A stretch of 64,000 bases of DNA, taken from the NCBI GenBank assembly GCA_964461835.1, contig CAYWVO010000016.1, positions 3,831-67,830 on the forward strand, read 5' to 3'. Shown here piece after piece: positions 53,433 through 63,080 of this stretch. The translations under genes were made by a program, and so were the position numbers. Origin of the DNA: CAYWVO01 sp964461835. GTDB lineage: Bacteria > Zixibacteria > MSB-5A5 > WJJR01 > JAJRUJ01. The first letter of the stretch is position 1; each line of letters starts with the position of its first letter. The notes under the pieces are model-generated. The model was given only the letters and a program-made list of their open reading frames with translations. It was not told the origin of the DNA and made no database searches.

Positions 53433-54533
53433 ATGAGTATGCGGCGAAAAGCAATAATCGGCACGGTAGTCTCGCTGGCCATCTTGATCGCGATGCTGTT
53501 GGTCATTGATTATCAGCAGTTGTGGTCAGCGCTGCGGCGAGCAGACTATTGGTATCTCCTGCCGTTCGTCGCCATCGTGATTTTCAGTATGGTGCTCCGC
53601 GCCTGGCGCTGGCGGCTGATCGTCAATCCGCTGGGCAAAGTGCCGCTGCGGCGTCTGTATGCCTCCGTCATGATCGGTTTTATGGCCAACAATGTTCTGC
53701 CGGCCCGGTTGGGGGAGGCCGTGCGGGCGTACTCCCTGGGGGCCAAGACCGGGATTTCGCGTTCTGCGTTGTTCGGCACAATTATCGTGGAACGGATTTA
53801 CGATTCTTTTACGTTGCTTTTTATGCTGTGGCTGGTGTTTTTGTTTTCCAAGGTGGCGACAACCACTGATGCCGCGGCAATAAAGTCCTTTGGTTTTATC
53901 TTCCTGGCCATTAATATCGTCCTTCTTGTTCTGCTGATTTTTCTTCAGCGGAAGACCGAACCGACGTTGGATTTTCTGGGCAGAATCAGCCGCTGGTTGC
54001 CGGAACGGGTCCGCCGCCCGGCGCGTGGCATTGCGGAGAAATTCGCCCGCGGCCTGACGCTGGCGCCGGATTTTAAATCGACCATCGGTATCGCCATCTC
54101 GTCGGTATTACTCTGGACCATTATGGCCCTCTCCAATTATCTGATCTTTCTGGCCTTCGGCTACGGGCCTTACCCGGATGATCCGGTCCACTACCTGCCG
54201 GTTGAGGCGTCGTTTGTGGTACTGGTAGTAGTCTCACTGGCCATTACGGTTCCCTCGACACCCGGCTATTTCGGCGTTTACCACGCTGGTTGTGTGCTGG
54301 CACTCAAAGCCTACCTCGACCTGCCGGATAAAAGTTTCATCAGCGAAGCGGCCGCGATCGCGATTGTCATGCACGCCGCGCAGTACCTGCCGATTACCCT
54401 GCTAGGTTTCTATCATTTGAAGGCGGAACACCTGCGCCTCAAGACCGATGAGGGGGTGGTGGAGATGGAAAAAGAAGAAGACACTGGCGCAGCGGTAGCA
54501 AAACAAAAGGTGGATCGTCCAGAGGCCAGGTAA
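53433..54533 (+). CDS. lysylphosphatidylglycerol synthase/UPF0104-type membrane protein
   Basis: 366 residues with about eight membrane helices and the family segment FMANNVLPARLGEAVRAYSLG. PSTPGYFGVYHAG near the C-terminus also belongs to the flippase-like LPG_synthase_TM domain. No aminoacyl-transferase domain, so it is the transmembrane part only; such proteins are thought to flip or transport lipids. The cytoplasmic C-terminal tail is rich in Glu and Lys. It sits between two glycosyltransferase genes. Confidence 0.88.
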   Translation: MSMRRKAIIGTVVSLAILIAMLLVIDYQQLWSALRRADYWYLLPFVAIVIFSMVLRAWRWRLIVNPLGKVPLRRLYASVMIGFMANNVLPARLGEAVRAYSLGAKTGISRSALFGTIIVERIYDSFTLLFMLWLVFLFSKVATTTDAAAIKSFGFIFLAINIVLLVLLIFLQRKTEPTLDFLGRISRWLPERVRRPARGIAEKFARGLTLAPDFKSTIGIAISSVLLWTIMALSNYLIFLAFGYGPYPDDPVHYLPVEASFVVLVVVSLAITVPSTPGYFGVYHAGCVLALKAYLDLPDKSFISEAAAIAIVMHAAQYLPITLLGFYHLKAEHLRLKTDEGVVEMEKEEDTGAAVAKQKVDRPEAR

Positions 54534-54555
54534 CCACTGCGAAGGCCCGATTTGT

Positions 54556-56769
54556 ATGGCGCAACGCATCTCATCCTCGGTTTTCCGCCTGGCTCGTCGT
54601 CCGCTGTTTTGGCTCATTCTCGCCTGCTTTGCTATCCGGGTTGGCTATATCGCCAGTGGGGCACCCACACCGGTGCAATTCGATGCGCGCATCTATGTAT
54701 CCAGTGCCGTTGTTCTACCCTTGCTAGTGTCGCATCCGAAATTAATGCTTGACCGGGACGCGCAGGAGTCGATCAGCTACGATCTCGTATACGGTGATCG
54801 ATTGCAGGGTGAGACGGTGAAGTGGCTGTACTATGCACCGCCGACGTTCGCACAGGCAGTCGATGGAATCTTTTTCGCCGGCCCAGTGTATCCGGCAATT
54901 CTGAGTGTGCTCTTTTCACCCAACTGGTCGGACTTCACCGCGGCCAGAATCTTCAACGCTGCCTGTGACGCCGCCACCTGCGGATTATTGTTCTGGCTCC
55001 TGGCCATGACCGTCGGGCGCTGGGGCGGCTATTTAGGTGCCGCGTTGTTTGTGATTTATCCGGGAACGATCATAAAATGTGGTGAGTTGAACCTCGAACC
55101 GATTTCTGCGCTTGGGGTAACGCTGGTGATTGCCCTCTCGATCTGGGGGCTTCAGCAAAACCGCCTCCGTGGCTTGTTCTTCGCCGGCCTGGTTGCCGGC
55201 GTACTGGTACTCACCAAGGCAGCCCTGACCTTGTTGATTATCTTCATCGGTCTTGCCGTTGCCATCGTCGCAATATTGGGCCGGCGGTCAATATCGCGAA
55301 CATTACTGACAATGGCAACCGGATTTATCATTCCGGTCCTTCCCTGGGTGTTACTGGTCTGGATCAGGTACGGAGTGCCGGGAGTGCGGGATCCGAGTTA
55401 CGGCAGTGCCAATTTCCGCTCTTCGAATATCCTGGCGGATCGTGGATACGATTTGGACCAGGCCCGCCCGGATTTCTGGACGTATCCGGTGTACCAAAAG
55501 ATTGTTTCGCAGCCCGGCGCTTATGTGCATCTGTATCTGGAAAAGTTTTACCGACTTTGGAACCGTTCCTATAATGATTATCGCATTCCTCTGCTCACCG
55601 GTGTCGGGGCGCAGGTTTGGTTTCATCGCTTGCTGGCCCTGTTGGCCATACTCGGGGTCTTTTTTTGGCCGAGGAAAGAGAATGATGCCCTCGGGCTCAT
55701 ACCGCTGGCGGCGATTGTGTATATTTCTGTCCTGCATACTGTTTTTCATTCACTCACTCGCTACGCGTTGCCGGCGATTCCGCTGTTTATTGGCGCGGCG
55801 GCGGTCGGGGTTCACAGCCTGCGGGTAGAGCACCGAACACCACTCACAGTATCGCGCTGGGGGCCGATTGGCATTTTGGCAATTCTCACCTATCTTGCGT
55901 GGGAATGGTTAGATGTTGCGATTATGCTCGGGCTGTTGCCGGGCGTGGCGCCGGCAACCGGCCAGGTACTGGTCAACGGGATACGGGCGGCAATCTTGAT
56001 TGTCGATCTGTACGCGCTCTGTTGGCTTTTGCGATGTACCCCCCGGGCCAAACTCGCCGGTACGGTTGCACTGATTGGTGGATTGGCATTGTTGTGGGTG
56101 CGCGGTTTACCGCAGGAAACCTGGGCAGAGTGGTCAACCAAACTATATCGGCCTCAGCAAATGGTCGAGCGCGAGATTGTGACCCCTGTCGGTTTTGATT
56201 GGCGGCAGGTTGTCGACATGCGGCTGGTCCTGGACATTCAATCGGGCGGCGGGGAGGATTTCACGCTGTACGTGCAAGTTGATTCGACAGTTATTGCATT
56301 GCCTGAAGGGGAATTCTCTCAGAGTTTTTATCCGAAACCGGCCTACCGGCCCTTTTTGCGCGCCTATGGGAAGAAAAAAGAAGAAATCCGCCAGTGGGTG
56401 GATATTGCGGTGACGAAAGAACATGTGCAATCGCTCATCACGACGGGGCGGTTGACTGTGCGTGTCTGGGTCGCGCACGGTGGTTCACACAAAAATTATG
56501 TTCGCGTCTATGGAAATTACCGCGTCGGTGACTGGGATGACTGGCAAGGGCCGACGTTTTTGTATCCCTCGGTCGAGCGCTTGTATGAAGAGGGTGACCC
56601 CCGCGTGTGGGAGACCATTCCACGGAAACTGGTCAGTGCGGAAAACCGCTATATATCCGCACGCGGGAGTTCCGCGCAGGATCTCTCAGAAATGTCCGGT
56701 CGCCAAACCGGCGACTATCGTATATTGTTAATAGCGAAAATGAGCAACAATCAGAACGTGTTTTTCTGA
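54556..56769 (+). CDS. GT39-like (ArnT/PMT-type) membrane glycosyltransferase
   Basis: 737 residues. About ten membrane helices span the first 520 residues; the first outer loop holds FDARIYVSSAVVL, where an acidic residue sits as in GT-C enzymes. A soluble region of about 200 residues follows (about 535-737), rich in beta strands. It probably adds a sugar from a polyprenyl-phosphate donor to a lipid or protein. The GT2 gene at 57814 could supply such a donor. Confidence 0.8.
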   Translation: MAQRISSSVFRLARRPLFWLILACFAIRVGYIASGAPTPVQFDARIYVSSAVVLPLLVSHPKLMLDRDAQESISYDLVYGDRLQGETVKWLYYAPPTFAQAVDGIFFAGPVYPAILSVLFSPNWSDFTAARIFNAACDAATCGLLFWLLAMTVGRWGGYLGAALFVIYPGTIIKCGELNLEPISALGVTLVIALSIWGLQQNRLRGLFFAGLVAGVLVLTKAALTLLIIFIGLAVAIVAILGRRSISRTLLTMATGFIIPVLPWVLLVWIRYGVPGVRDPSYGSANFRSSNILADRGYDLDQARPDFWTYPVYQKIVSQPGAYVHLYLEKFYRLWNRSYNDYRIPLLTGVGAQVWFHRLLALLAILGVFFWPRKENDALGLIPLAAIVYISVLHTVFHSLTRYALPAIPLFIGAAAVGVHSLRVEHRTPLTVSRWGPIGILAILTYLAWEWLDVAIMLGLLPGVAPATGQVLVNGIRAAILIVDLYALCWLLRCTPRAKLAGTVALIGGLALLWVRGLPQETWAEWSTKLYRPQQMVEREIVTPVGFDWRQVVDMRLVLDIQSGGGEDFTLYVQVDSTVIALPEGEFSQSFYPKPAYRPFLRAYGKKKEEIRQWVDIAVTKEHVQSLITTGRLTVRVWVAHGGSHKNYVRVYGNYRVGDWDDWQGPTFLYPSVERLYEEGDPRVWETIPRKLVSAENRYISARGSSAQDLSEMSGRQTGDYRILLIAKMSNNQNVFF

Positions 56770-56781
56770 TTTGGGGTTGTT

Positions 56782-57792
56782 ATGATTAATGTTGGAGTCA
56801 TTGGAGCGGGCTACTGGGGGCCGAATCTTGTTCGTAACTTCAATTCGCACAGCGATTGCACGGTGGTCATGGTCGCCGACGCGAAACGCGATCGGCGCGA
56901 TTTCGTCAAAGCCAACTATCCGGCAATTGAGGTTGTCGCTGACGGAGATGCGGTGGTCACCGATTCCCGCGTAGATGCGGTCGTCATCGCCACCCCGGTA
57001 GCCTTGCACTTTGCTATTGCCCGTCGTGCGCTGCAAGCGGGTAAACACGTTCTGTTGGAAAAACCCATGACCGCCGCCGCCGCAGAAGCAGAGGAACTCA
57101 TCGAACTGGCGGCACAGAAGAAGCGCTGCTTGATGGTCGATCACACATTCCTTTATACCGGTGCCGTGCGGAAGATAAATTCCCTGGTTGCGAACGGTGA
57201 TATGGGGGATATCCTCTATTTTGACTCAGTCCGGGTTAACCTGGGTCTCTATCAGCACGACGTCAACGTGTTGTGGGATTTGGCGCCGCACGATGTCTCG
57301 ATTATGGATTCGGTGATGCAGGACAAAGTCGTCGGCGTTTCCGCTATCGGAAGGCGGCATTTCAGTGAGTCTCTGGAAGATATGGCTTACATGACCGTGT
57401 TGTTCGACACCACGGCGATCGCGCATTTTCATGTTAACTGGATTGCCCCCGCGAAAGTACGGACCACGCTAATCGGCGGCACTAAAAAGATGATCGTCTA
57501 CGACGATATGCAATCCAGCGAAAAAGTGAAAGTGTACGACAAGGGTGTCGAGATTGTCCCGGATGAGGAAGCACGGCGGCAGGTGCTGGTCGAATACCGG
57601 GTAGGCGACATGACCGCACCCAAAATTGAGACCACGGAAGCGCTGAAGCTGATGTCCCGCGAGTTCTTGGACGCGATTACGGAAGACCGTACGCCACTGA
57701 CCGACGGTAAGGCGGGACATCGTATCGTGCGAATCCTCGAGGCAGCCAACCAGTCTATGGCCCGGAACGGCACGCTGGTGGAAATTAACTAA
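56782..57792 (+). CDS. Gfo/Idh/MocA-family oxidoreductase
   Basis: 336 residues. NAD-binding GVIGAGYWGPNLVRNF at the N-terminus, EKPMT (catalytic Lys region) at about 94, and WDLAPHDVSIM. This resembles the WlbA/WbpB type that oxidises C3 of UDP-GlcNAc uronate. The acetyltransferase at 58572 is of the matching WlbB/WbpD type, but the aminotransferase usually between them is missing. Alternatively an inositol or other sugar dehydrogenase. Confidence 0.85.
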   Translation: MINVGVIGAGYWGPNLVRNFNSHSDCTVVMVADAKRDRRDFVKANYPAIEVVADGDAVVTDSRVDAVVIATPVALHFAIARRALQAGKHVLLEKPMTAAAAEAEELIELAAQKKRCLMVDHTFLYTGAVRKINSLVANGDMGDILYFDSVRVNLGLYQHDVNVLWDLAPHDVSIMDSVMQDKVVGVSAIGRRHFSESLEDMAYMTVLFDTTAIAHFHVNWIAPAKVRTTLIGGTKKMIVYDDMQSSEKVKVYDKGVEIVPDEEARRQVLVEYRVGDMTAPKIETTEALKLMSREFLDAITEDRTPLTDGKAGHRIVRILEAANQSMARNGTLVEIN

Positions 57793-57813
57793 TCCGGCCC
57801 GTCCACAACTTCC

Positions 57814-58545
57814 ATGAATGCATCTCCCACGCAGAACGTCCGTGCGCTGGTCGCGATTGTTGTTTACAATGAAGGCGACAAATTACGCACGACGTTGCAG
57901 TCGATTCCGGAAGAGCATTCGTTCGACGTACTCATTGTGGACGATGCTTCCACCGATGATGTCGATTCCATTCTGGCCGAATATCCGTATCCCTCGGTGC
58001 GACATCAGCGGAATGCCGGTGTCGGACGTGCGATAAAAACAGCGATTGCCTACGCCAAAAAGCACGGGTACGATACACTGGTGGTCGCCGCCGGTAACGG
58101 CAAAATGCAATTGCATGAGGCGGAAAAACTGCTGGCCCCGATCCGGGAAGACGGAGTGGAATATGTACAGGGGTCGCGGTACCTGGCCGGTGGCCGGTAC
58201 GAAAACCTTCCACTGTTTCGCAAAATAACCATTCCCATTTTCACCTGGCTGGTGTGGCTGTTCACCGGCTATCGCGGGACCGATGCGACGTGCGGTTTCC
58301 GCGCGTACAAACTAAGTATGTGTGAATTGCCCGGTATGGACATCTGGCAGGACTGGCTGGATAAATATGAGTTCGAGTTTTACATACATTATTATGTCAT
58401 GAAACACCGGCGCAAAATTCGGGAAGTCCCCGTGTCGATGATTTATCCCAAAACCATGCGAAATTATTCCAAGATCAAGGTAATTACCGGGTGGTGGAGT
58501 ATGTTGCGCCCCTGGATCTTTCTCAAACTCGGTTTGCGAAAATAG
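57814..58545 (+). CDS. GT2-family glycosyltransferase (polyprenyl-phosphate hexose synthase-like)
   Basis: 243 residues. GT-A fold: VAIVVYNEGDKLRTTL, then VDDASTDDVDSIL, a GNGKMQLHEAEKL-type segment in place of the usual DADLQ, and QGSRYLAGG. No membrane helix at the C-terminus. The substituted metal motif (AAGNGKMQ instead of DxDxQ) is unusual. Dolichol-phosphate-mannose synthase-like function is plausible and would feed the GT-C enzymes. Confidence 0.85.
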   Translation: MNASPTQNVRALVAIVVYNEGDKLRTTLQSIPEEHSFDVLIVDDASTDDVDSILAEYPYPSVRHQRNAGVGRAIKTAIAYAKKHGYDTLVVAAGNGKMQLHEAEKLLAPIREDGVEYVQGSRYLAGGRYENLPLFRKITIPIFTWLVWLFTGYRGTDATCGFRAYKLSMCELPGMDIWQDWLDKYEFEFYIHYYVMKHRRKIREVPVSMIYPKTMRNYSKIKVITGWWSMLRPWIFLKLGLRK

Positions 58546-58571
58546 ATGGTTTCTCACGAGAGTAGGTGGCA

Positions 58572-59084
58572 ATGTCCAGTAATCAGGTAACCGCTGATTT
58601 TTCCCGTATCGCGCCGGACGTCAAATTCGGGCGGGGGGTCAAGCTGTTTGGTTTCGTCAACTTGTATGGGTGCGAAATCGGTGATGACTCAAAAATCGGC
58701 TGTTTTGTTGAAATCCAGAAAAATGCCTTAATTGGCAAGCGGGTCAAAGTCTCCAGCCATACCTTCATCTGCGAAGGTGTCACGATTGAGAACGAGGTCT
58801 TTGTGGGACACGGGGTGCTGTTCATTAATGACCGATATCCCCGAGCGACCGCAGATGATGGCGATCTCCAGACCGAGGCTGATTGGGAGGTCGTGCCCAC
58901 GCTGGTCAAACGCCGCGCCTCGATCGGCAGTGGAGCGGTGATTTTGTGTGGGGTCACCATCGGCGAGGACGCGGTGATCGGCGCAGGTGCGGTGGTGACC
59001 AAAGATGTCCCACCACGCGCGGTGGTGGCCGGTGTGCCGGCCCGGCTTTTACGCACGTTGGAGGAGAACGGACCGCTGGCGTAG
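58572..59084 (+). CDS. hexapeptide-repeat acetyltransferase, WbpD/WlbB-like
   Basis: 170 residues from ATG 58572. Left-handed beta-helix repeats run from VKFGRGVKLFGFVNLYGCEIGDDSKIG to the end, with the group signatures SSHTFICEGVTIENEVFVGHG, INDRYPRAT and GAVVTKDVPPRAVVAGVPARLL. WbpD/WlbB enzymes acetylate the 3-amino group of UDP-sugars. Its partner oxidoreductase is two genes upstream. Confidence 0.9.
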   Translation: MSSNQVTADFSRIAPDVKFGRGVKLFGFVNLYGCEIGDDSKIGCFVEIQKNALIGKRVKVSSHTFICEGVTIENEVFVGHGVLFINDRYPRATADDGDLQTEADWEVVPTLVKRRASIGSGAVILCGVTIGEDAVIGAGAVVTKDVPPRAVVAGVPARLLRTLEENGPLA

Positions 59085-59145
59085 TCGGCGGCGAATTGTT
59101 ATACTGAGCCCTCTAAAAGATAGAGAGTTGGCGAAGGGAGAGAGA

Positions 59146-59928
59146 ATGAACGTTGTTGTCTGCATAAAACAGGTTCCGGAGATCGAACGGGTTACAGCCG
59201 ATGCCGATTCGGGCAAAGTAGTCATCCCGGAGGGATCCTCAATGGTCAACCCGTTCGATGAGTACGCTCTGGAAGAGGCGCTGGTGATTCGCGAAAAGCA
59301 CGGCGGGACTATTACTGCGGTCACCATGGGGCCGGAAAACGCTACAACCGCCCTGCGCTCCGCCCTGGCACTGGGCGTCGATAATGCGGTCTTGCTCAGC
59401 GATCCGGCGTTTGAAGGGTCGGACGCCGCGGCAACCGCGACGATTCTCGCCGCCGGGATCACCAAAATTGGTGATGTCAATCTGGTGCTCTTCGGCAAAA
59501 ATGCCGTGGATACCGATGCGTCGGCGGTCCCGGGGTATGTCGCCGGCGTTCTGGACTGGCCGCAGGTGCTGTTTATCCGTAGGTTTGTCGAGCTTTCTGA
59601 TTCCGGCGCCAAAGTGGAGCGGATGACCGAGGATGGTTATGACGTGTGCGAATTGCCCTTACCGGCGGTCTGTTCGGTGGTCAAGGAGATCAACGAACCG
59701 CGCTTGCCCTCTCTGAAAGGAAAGATGAAGGCCAAAAAGGCGCCAATTACGACCTACACCGCAGGTGACCTCGGGGTCGATACTACTGTCGTCGGGCCGA
59801 ATTCCCCGACAAAAATTACCAAATCCCAACCGCCACCACCGCGGAAAAAGGGCGAAATCCTGGAAGGCGAACCGGCGGAGGTCGCGCAACAGTTATTCGA
59901 GAAACTGCGGGCGGATCAGGTAGTCTGA
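59146..59928 (+). CDS. etfB: electron transfer flavoprotein subunit beta
   Basis: 260 residues from ATG 59146 with GAAGGGAG upstream; in-frame extension into the previous gene is rejected. MNVVVCIKQVPEIERV, NPFDEYALEEAL, GPENATTALRSALALGVDNAVLL and ATILAAGITK are classical ETF-beta. GKNAVDTDASAVPGYVAG replaces the usual GKQAIDGDT loop at the AMP/FAD site. etfA does not follow; the next gene encodes an EF-G paralogue. Confidence 0.93.
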   Translation: MNVVVCIKQVPEIERVTADADSGKVVIPEGSSMVNPFDEYALEEALVIREKHGGTITAVTMGPENATTALRSALALGVDNAVLLSDPAFEGSDAAATATILAAGITKIGDVNLVLFGKNAVDTDASAVPGYVAGVLDWPQVLFIRRFVELSDSGAKVERMTEDGYDVCELPLPAVCSVVKEINEPRLPSLKGKMKAKKAPITTYTAGDLGVDTTVVGPNSPTKITKSQPPPPRKKGEILEGEPAEVAQQLFEKLRADQVV

Positions 59929-60043
59929 GCGAAAAACACAGGAATTTTCCAGCGGAGACGAAATTGACCGGTAGCGATAGATCTGCGGGTGCCGCCGAAC
60001 CTTGCCGAATGGCACGAAAGGCCATAGGGTTGGATGATCGGAG

Positions 60044-60071
60044 TTGACATCGTCTCGGATTTTCGTATACT
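60044..60071 (+). promoter_or_regulatory. sigma-70-type promoter of the EF-G-like gene
   Basis: TTGACA (60044-60049), 16-base spacer, TATACT (60066-60071). Predicted start near 60078, about 50 bases before the start codon. Confidence 0.8.
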
Positions 60072-60127
60072 CCAAGTTTTGGATTGATCGCAGGAACTGT
60101 ACGGAGATTGTAGCAAAGGAGCAACCG

Positions 60128-62215
60128 GTGAGAGAATTCACCATCGAAAACATCCGGAATTTCGGGCTGTTCGGCCATGGCGGAGTTGGTAAGACATCAT
60201 TGGCGGAGGCGGTGATTTACACGGCGGGTGCAACGAATCGCCTAGGCAAACCGGATGAGGGCACTACGGTTGCTGACTATACCGACGAAGAAATCGCCCG
60301 TAAGATATCGATCTCGGCTTCGCTGCTCCACGCCGAGTGGAAGGGCAAGAAAATCAATATGATCGATACGCCGGGGTACGCGGATTTTATCGGCGAAGTG
60401 TATGGCGCTCTGCGTGTTATCGATATAGCAGTGCTCCTGGTTTCGGCGTCCGCCGGTATCGAAGTGGGCACCGAACAGCTGTATGAACTTATCGACGAAC
60501 GGGAATTGCCCCGGGCGTTCTTTATCAATAAAATGGAGAAAGAACACGCGGACTTCCAAAATTGCGTCGATCAAATCCGCGAAGTGTTTTCTAAGCGCGC
60601 GGTCGCGATTATGTTGCCCATCGGCAACGCCGCCGAATTCTCCGGCCTGGTTGATATTGTGCATAAGAAAGCCTTTACCTATGACGATAAAGGCAAGGCC
60701 AAAGCCACCCCTATCCCTGACGATATGCAGGGCGTAGTCGATGAGGCCCGCGCTTCGCTGATGGAGGCGGCGGCGGAATCGGACGATGCTCTGTTGGAAA
60801 AGTTCTTCGATGCCGGCGAGTTGACCGACGAGGAGATTGTCGCGGGACTGCGCAAAGGGATTGCGGCCGGCGGCATTTATCCGGTGATGCCCGGCTCGGC
60901 GGGGAAAAATATGGGTGGCTCGACGATGCTCGATTTCGCCGTCGATTATTTCCCCTCTCCACCGGAGCGTCCTCCCGTGGTGGGGAAGAAACCGGGAACC
61001 GACGAGGATGTGGAATGCCCCCACGATCCCGCCGCGCCGGCGTGTGCCTTCGTTTTTAAGACTATTGTCGAACCCCACGTAGGTGAGCTTTCACTGGTCC
61101 GAGTCTTTTCCGGTACCTTGACTCCGGGGCTGGACCTGGATAATCCGACCCAGGAAGATGCGGAGCGGGTGGCGCAATTGTATGCCTTGAACGGCAATAA
61201 ACGGATCGAGATACCGAAGATCTCAGCCGGTGATATCGGTGCATTAGTCAAACTGAAAAACACGCACACTGGAGACACCTTGTGCGACAAGAAATCTCCG
61301 GTCATTCTGCCCACCATTAATTTTCCCTCGCCAATTTTTGAAATGGGTGTCCACACCAAAGCCAAGGGTGATGAGGAAAAGATGGCGACCGGCATGACCC
61401 GAATTCACGAGGAAGACCCGACATTTTTCTACAAAGTGTTCGCCGATCTCCGCCAGACAATCATGTATGGTCAGGGGGAGATGCACTTCGACGTCATCAT
61501 CAGCAAGTTGAAACAACGCTTCAATGTCGAAGTCGAACTGGAAAAGCCACGCATCCCGTATCGTGAAACCATCAAAGGCAAGGCGGAAGTCCACTACAAG
61601 TATAAAAAGCAGACCGGTGGGCGTGGTCAGTACGGTGATGTTCACATTCGGTTGAAACCGCTGCCACGCGGTGAGGAGTTTGAGTTTGTCGACTCGATTG
61701 TCGGCGGGGTAATACCGTCCAAATTCATCCCGTCCGTCGAAAAAGGCATCAAAGAAGCTATGCAGTCCGGGGCGCTCTCCGGTCACCCGGTGGTGGACGT
61801 TTTAGTTGAGTTATTCTATGGCTCCTACCATGATGTTGACTCATCTGACCAGGCCTTCAAAATGGCCGGCTCGATGGCCTTCAAGGATGCGTTCATGAAA
61901 GCCAAGCCGGTGTTGCTGGAGCCGATCTACGAAATCGAAGTCAAAGCACCCAACGATAACGCCGGCGATGTGATGGGCGACCTGTCGTCGAAACGTGGGA
62001 AAATCATGGGCATGGACCCGCAGGGGAAATGGCAGGTGGTTAAAGCCCAGGTGCCGCTTGCGGAACTTTACAAATATTCCGTCACACTGCGCTCATTGAC
62101 CCAGGGTCGAGGCCGGCACACCCAGGACTTTTCCCACTATGAAGAAGTTCCCCGGGACATTGCCGAAAAAGTAGTTGAGCAAGCAAAACGGCAAAAAGAG
62201 GAAGTCGCGGCATAA
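60128..62215 (+). CDS. fusA: elongation factor G paralogue (EF-G2-like)
   Basis: GTG 60128 with AAAGGAG upstream gives 695 residues, the EF-G length; in-frame extension to 60044 would run through the promoter. G1 GHGGVGKT (16-23), G3 DTPGY (80-84) and G4 NKME (134-137). Ordinary EF-G has GHxDxGKT, DTPGH and NKMD, so the catalytic His and the guanine-specificity Asp are replaced. Domains II-V are complete (GQGEMHFDVIISKL, TGGRGQYGDVHIRL). Such paralogues can differ in GTPase activity. The main EF-G is presumably encoded elsewhere. Confidence 0.88.
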   Translation: MREFTIENIRNFGLFGHGGVGKTSLAEAVIYTAGATNRLGKPDEGTTVADYTDEEIARKISISASLLHAEWKGKKINMIDTPGYADFIGEVYGALRVIDIAVLLVSASAGIEVGTEQLYELIDERELPRAFFINKMEKEHADFQNCVDQIREVFSKRAVAIMLPIGNAAEFSGLVDIVHKKAFTYDDKGKAKATPIPDDMQGVVDEARASLMEAAAESDDALLEKFFDAGELTDEEIVAGLRKGIAAGGIYPVMPGSAGKNMGGSTMLDFAVDYFPSPPERPPVVGKKPGTDEDVECPHDPAAPACAFVFKTIVEPHVGELSLVRVFSGTLTPGLDLDNPTQEDAERVAQLYALNGNKRIEIPKISAGDIGALVKLKNTHTGDTLCDKKSPVILPTINFPSPIFEMGVHTKAKGDEEKMATGMTRIHEEDPTFFYKVFADLRQTIMYGQGEMHFDVIISKLKQRFNVEVELEKPRIPYRETIKGKAEVHYKYKKQTGGRGQYGDVHIRLKPLPRGEEFEFVDSIVGGVIPSKFIPSVEKGIKEAMQSGALSGHPVVDVLVELFYGSYHDVDSSDQAFKMAGSMAFKDAFMKAKPVLLEPIYEIEVKAPNDNAGDVMGDLSSKRGKIMGMDPQGKWQVVKAQVPLAELYKYSVTLRSLTQGRGRHTQDFSHYEEVPRDIAEKVVEQAKRQKEEVAA

Positions 62216-62219
62216 CGCT

Positions 62220-62975
62220 ATGAGGAAACCTAATACTATAATGGCGGTGGGCTTTGTGCTGGCCGCCATTCTTCTTGATTCCGGGATTGCTGGTGCTCAG
62301 TTTGGAATCATGGTGTACGGCGGGGGTACGGTGCCGGTCGGTGAATTCGGCCGCATGGATGTCGAGCGCACTCCTCCCAGGTCCGGAGCCACGGAGGGGC
62401 ACCTCTACGGGGCCGAGGCGGCGTGGCGATTTACCGTGGCTTCAATCCCGACCATTCTCAGCGTCGGCTATGCCGAAAGCCACTTTGGTAATGATGCTCC
62501 AACTAATATCCTCAGTGATACAATGCAATTTGTAACCCCGGAGAGCCAAATTGCATTTGAGGCATTCCGAGCCGGGATTTACGCCGTTCCATGGAGAGAT
62601 TGGAAGGTTTCTCCCACAATTGGTATTGGGGTGCAGTATGGAAAGTTAAGTGCAAATTCTCAGGTCTTTTTAGGGCCCAATAGCAACGCACAAGGCACTG
62701 ACCATCCCGTTCACTTGCTGGGAACCTCTGAATCCGACTATCTTTTTGGTATTTATGGGCTTGCTGGGTTAACTGTAAAGACCTCAGATTACCTCAGCCT
62801 AATCGGTGGATTAACCTATAATTTCCTTTTCTCGGAAGGCGTTGAACGGACGGATACCTTTTCACCGAGAGGAGAGGGAAATGTGCAAATCGCAATGGAT
62901 GAAGTAAAATCCGATTTCGAGTGGTGGGACGTGCGCGCCGGCGTCATCCTGTATTTCCCGGACCTTGGCCTGTAA
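62220..62975 (+). CDS. outer-membrane beta-barrel protein, unknown function
   Basis: 251 residues from ATG 62220; an earlier in-frame extension overlaps the EF-G gene. Signal peptide cut after about IAGA, then alternating strands (FGIMVYGGGTVPVGEFGRM, SVGYAESHFG, YLSLIGGLTYNFLF) as in small OmpA/OmpW-like barrels. The middle of the gene (about 62480-62830) looks richer in A and T than its neighbours. It follows the EF-G gene by four bases, but no functional link is evident. Confidence 0.7.
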   Translation: MRKPNTIMAVGFVLAAILLDSGIAGAQFGIMVYGGGTVPVGEFGRMDVERTPPRSGATEGHLYGAEAAWRFTVASIPTILSVGYAESHFGNDAPTNILSDTMQFVTPESQIAFEAFRAGIYAVPWRDWKVSPTIGIGVQYGKLSANSQVFLGPNSNAQGTDHPVHLLGTSESDYLFGIYGLAGLTVKTSDYLSLIGGLTYNFLFSEGVERTDTFSPRGEGNVQIAMDEVKSDFEWWDVRAGVILYFPDLGL

Positions 62976-63080
62976 CCACGATATAACCGCTAATGAATCA
63001 GCCCATCTCAGCATTGCCGATTTTTGCTTTACACACTATATTTTCCGGAGATAATAGCACTCTTCATGGGGAGGTGACCC

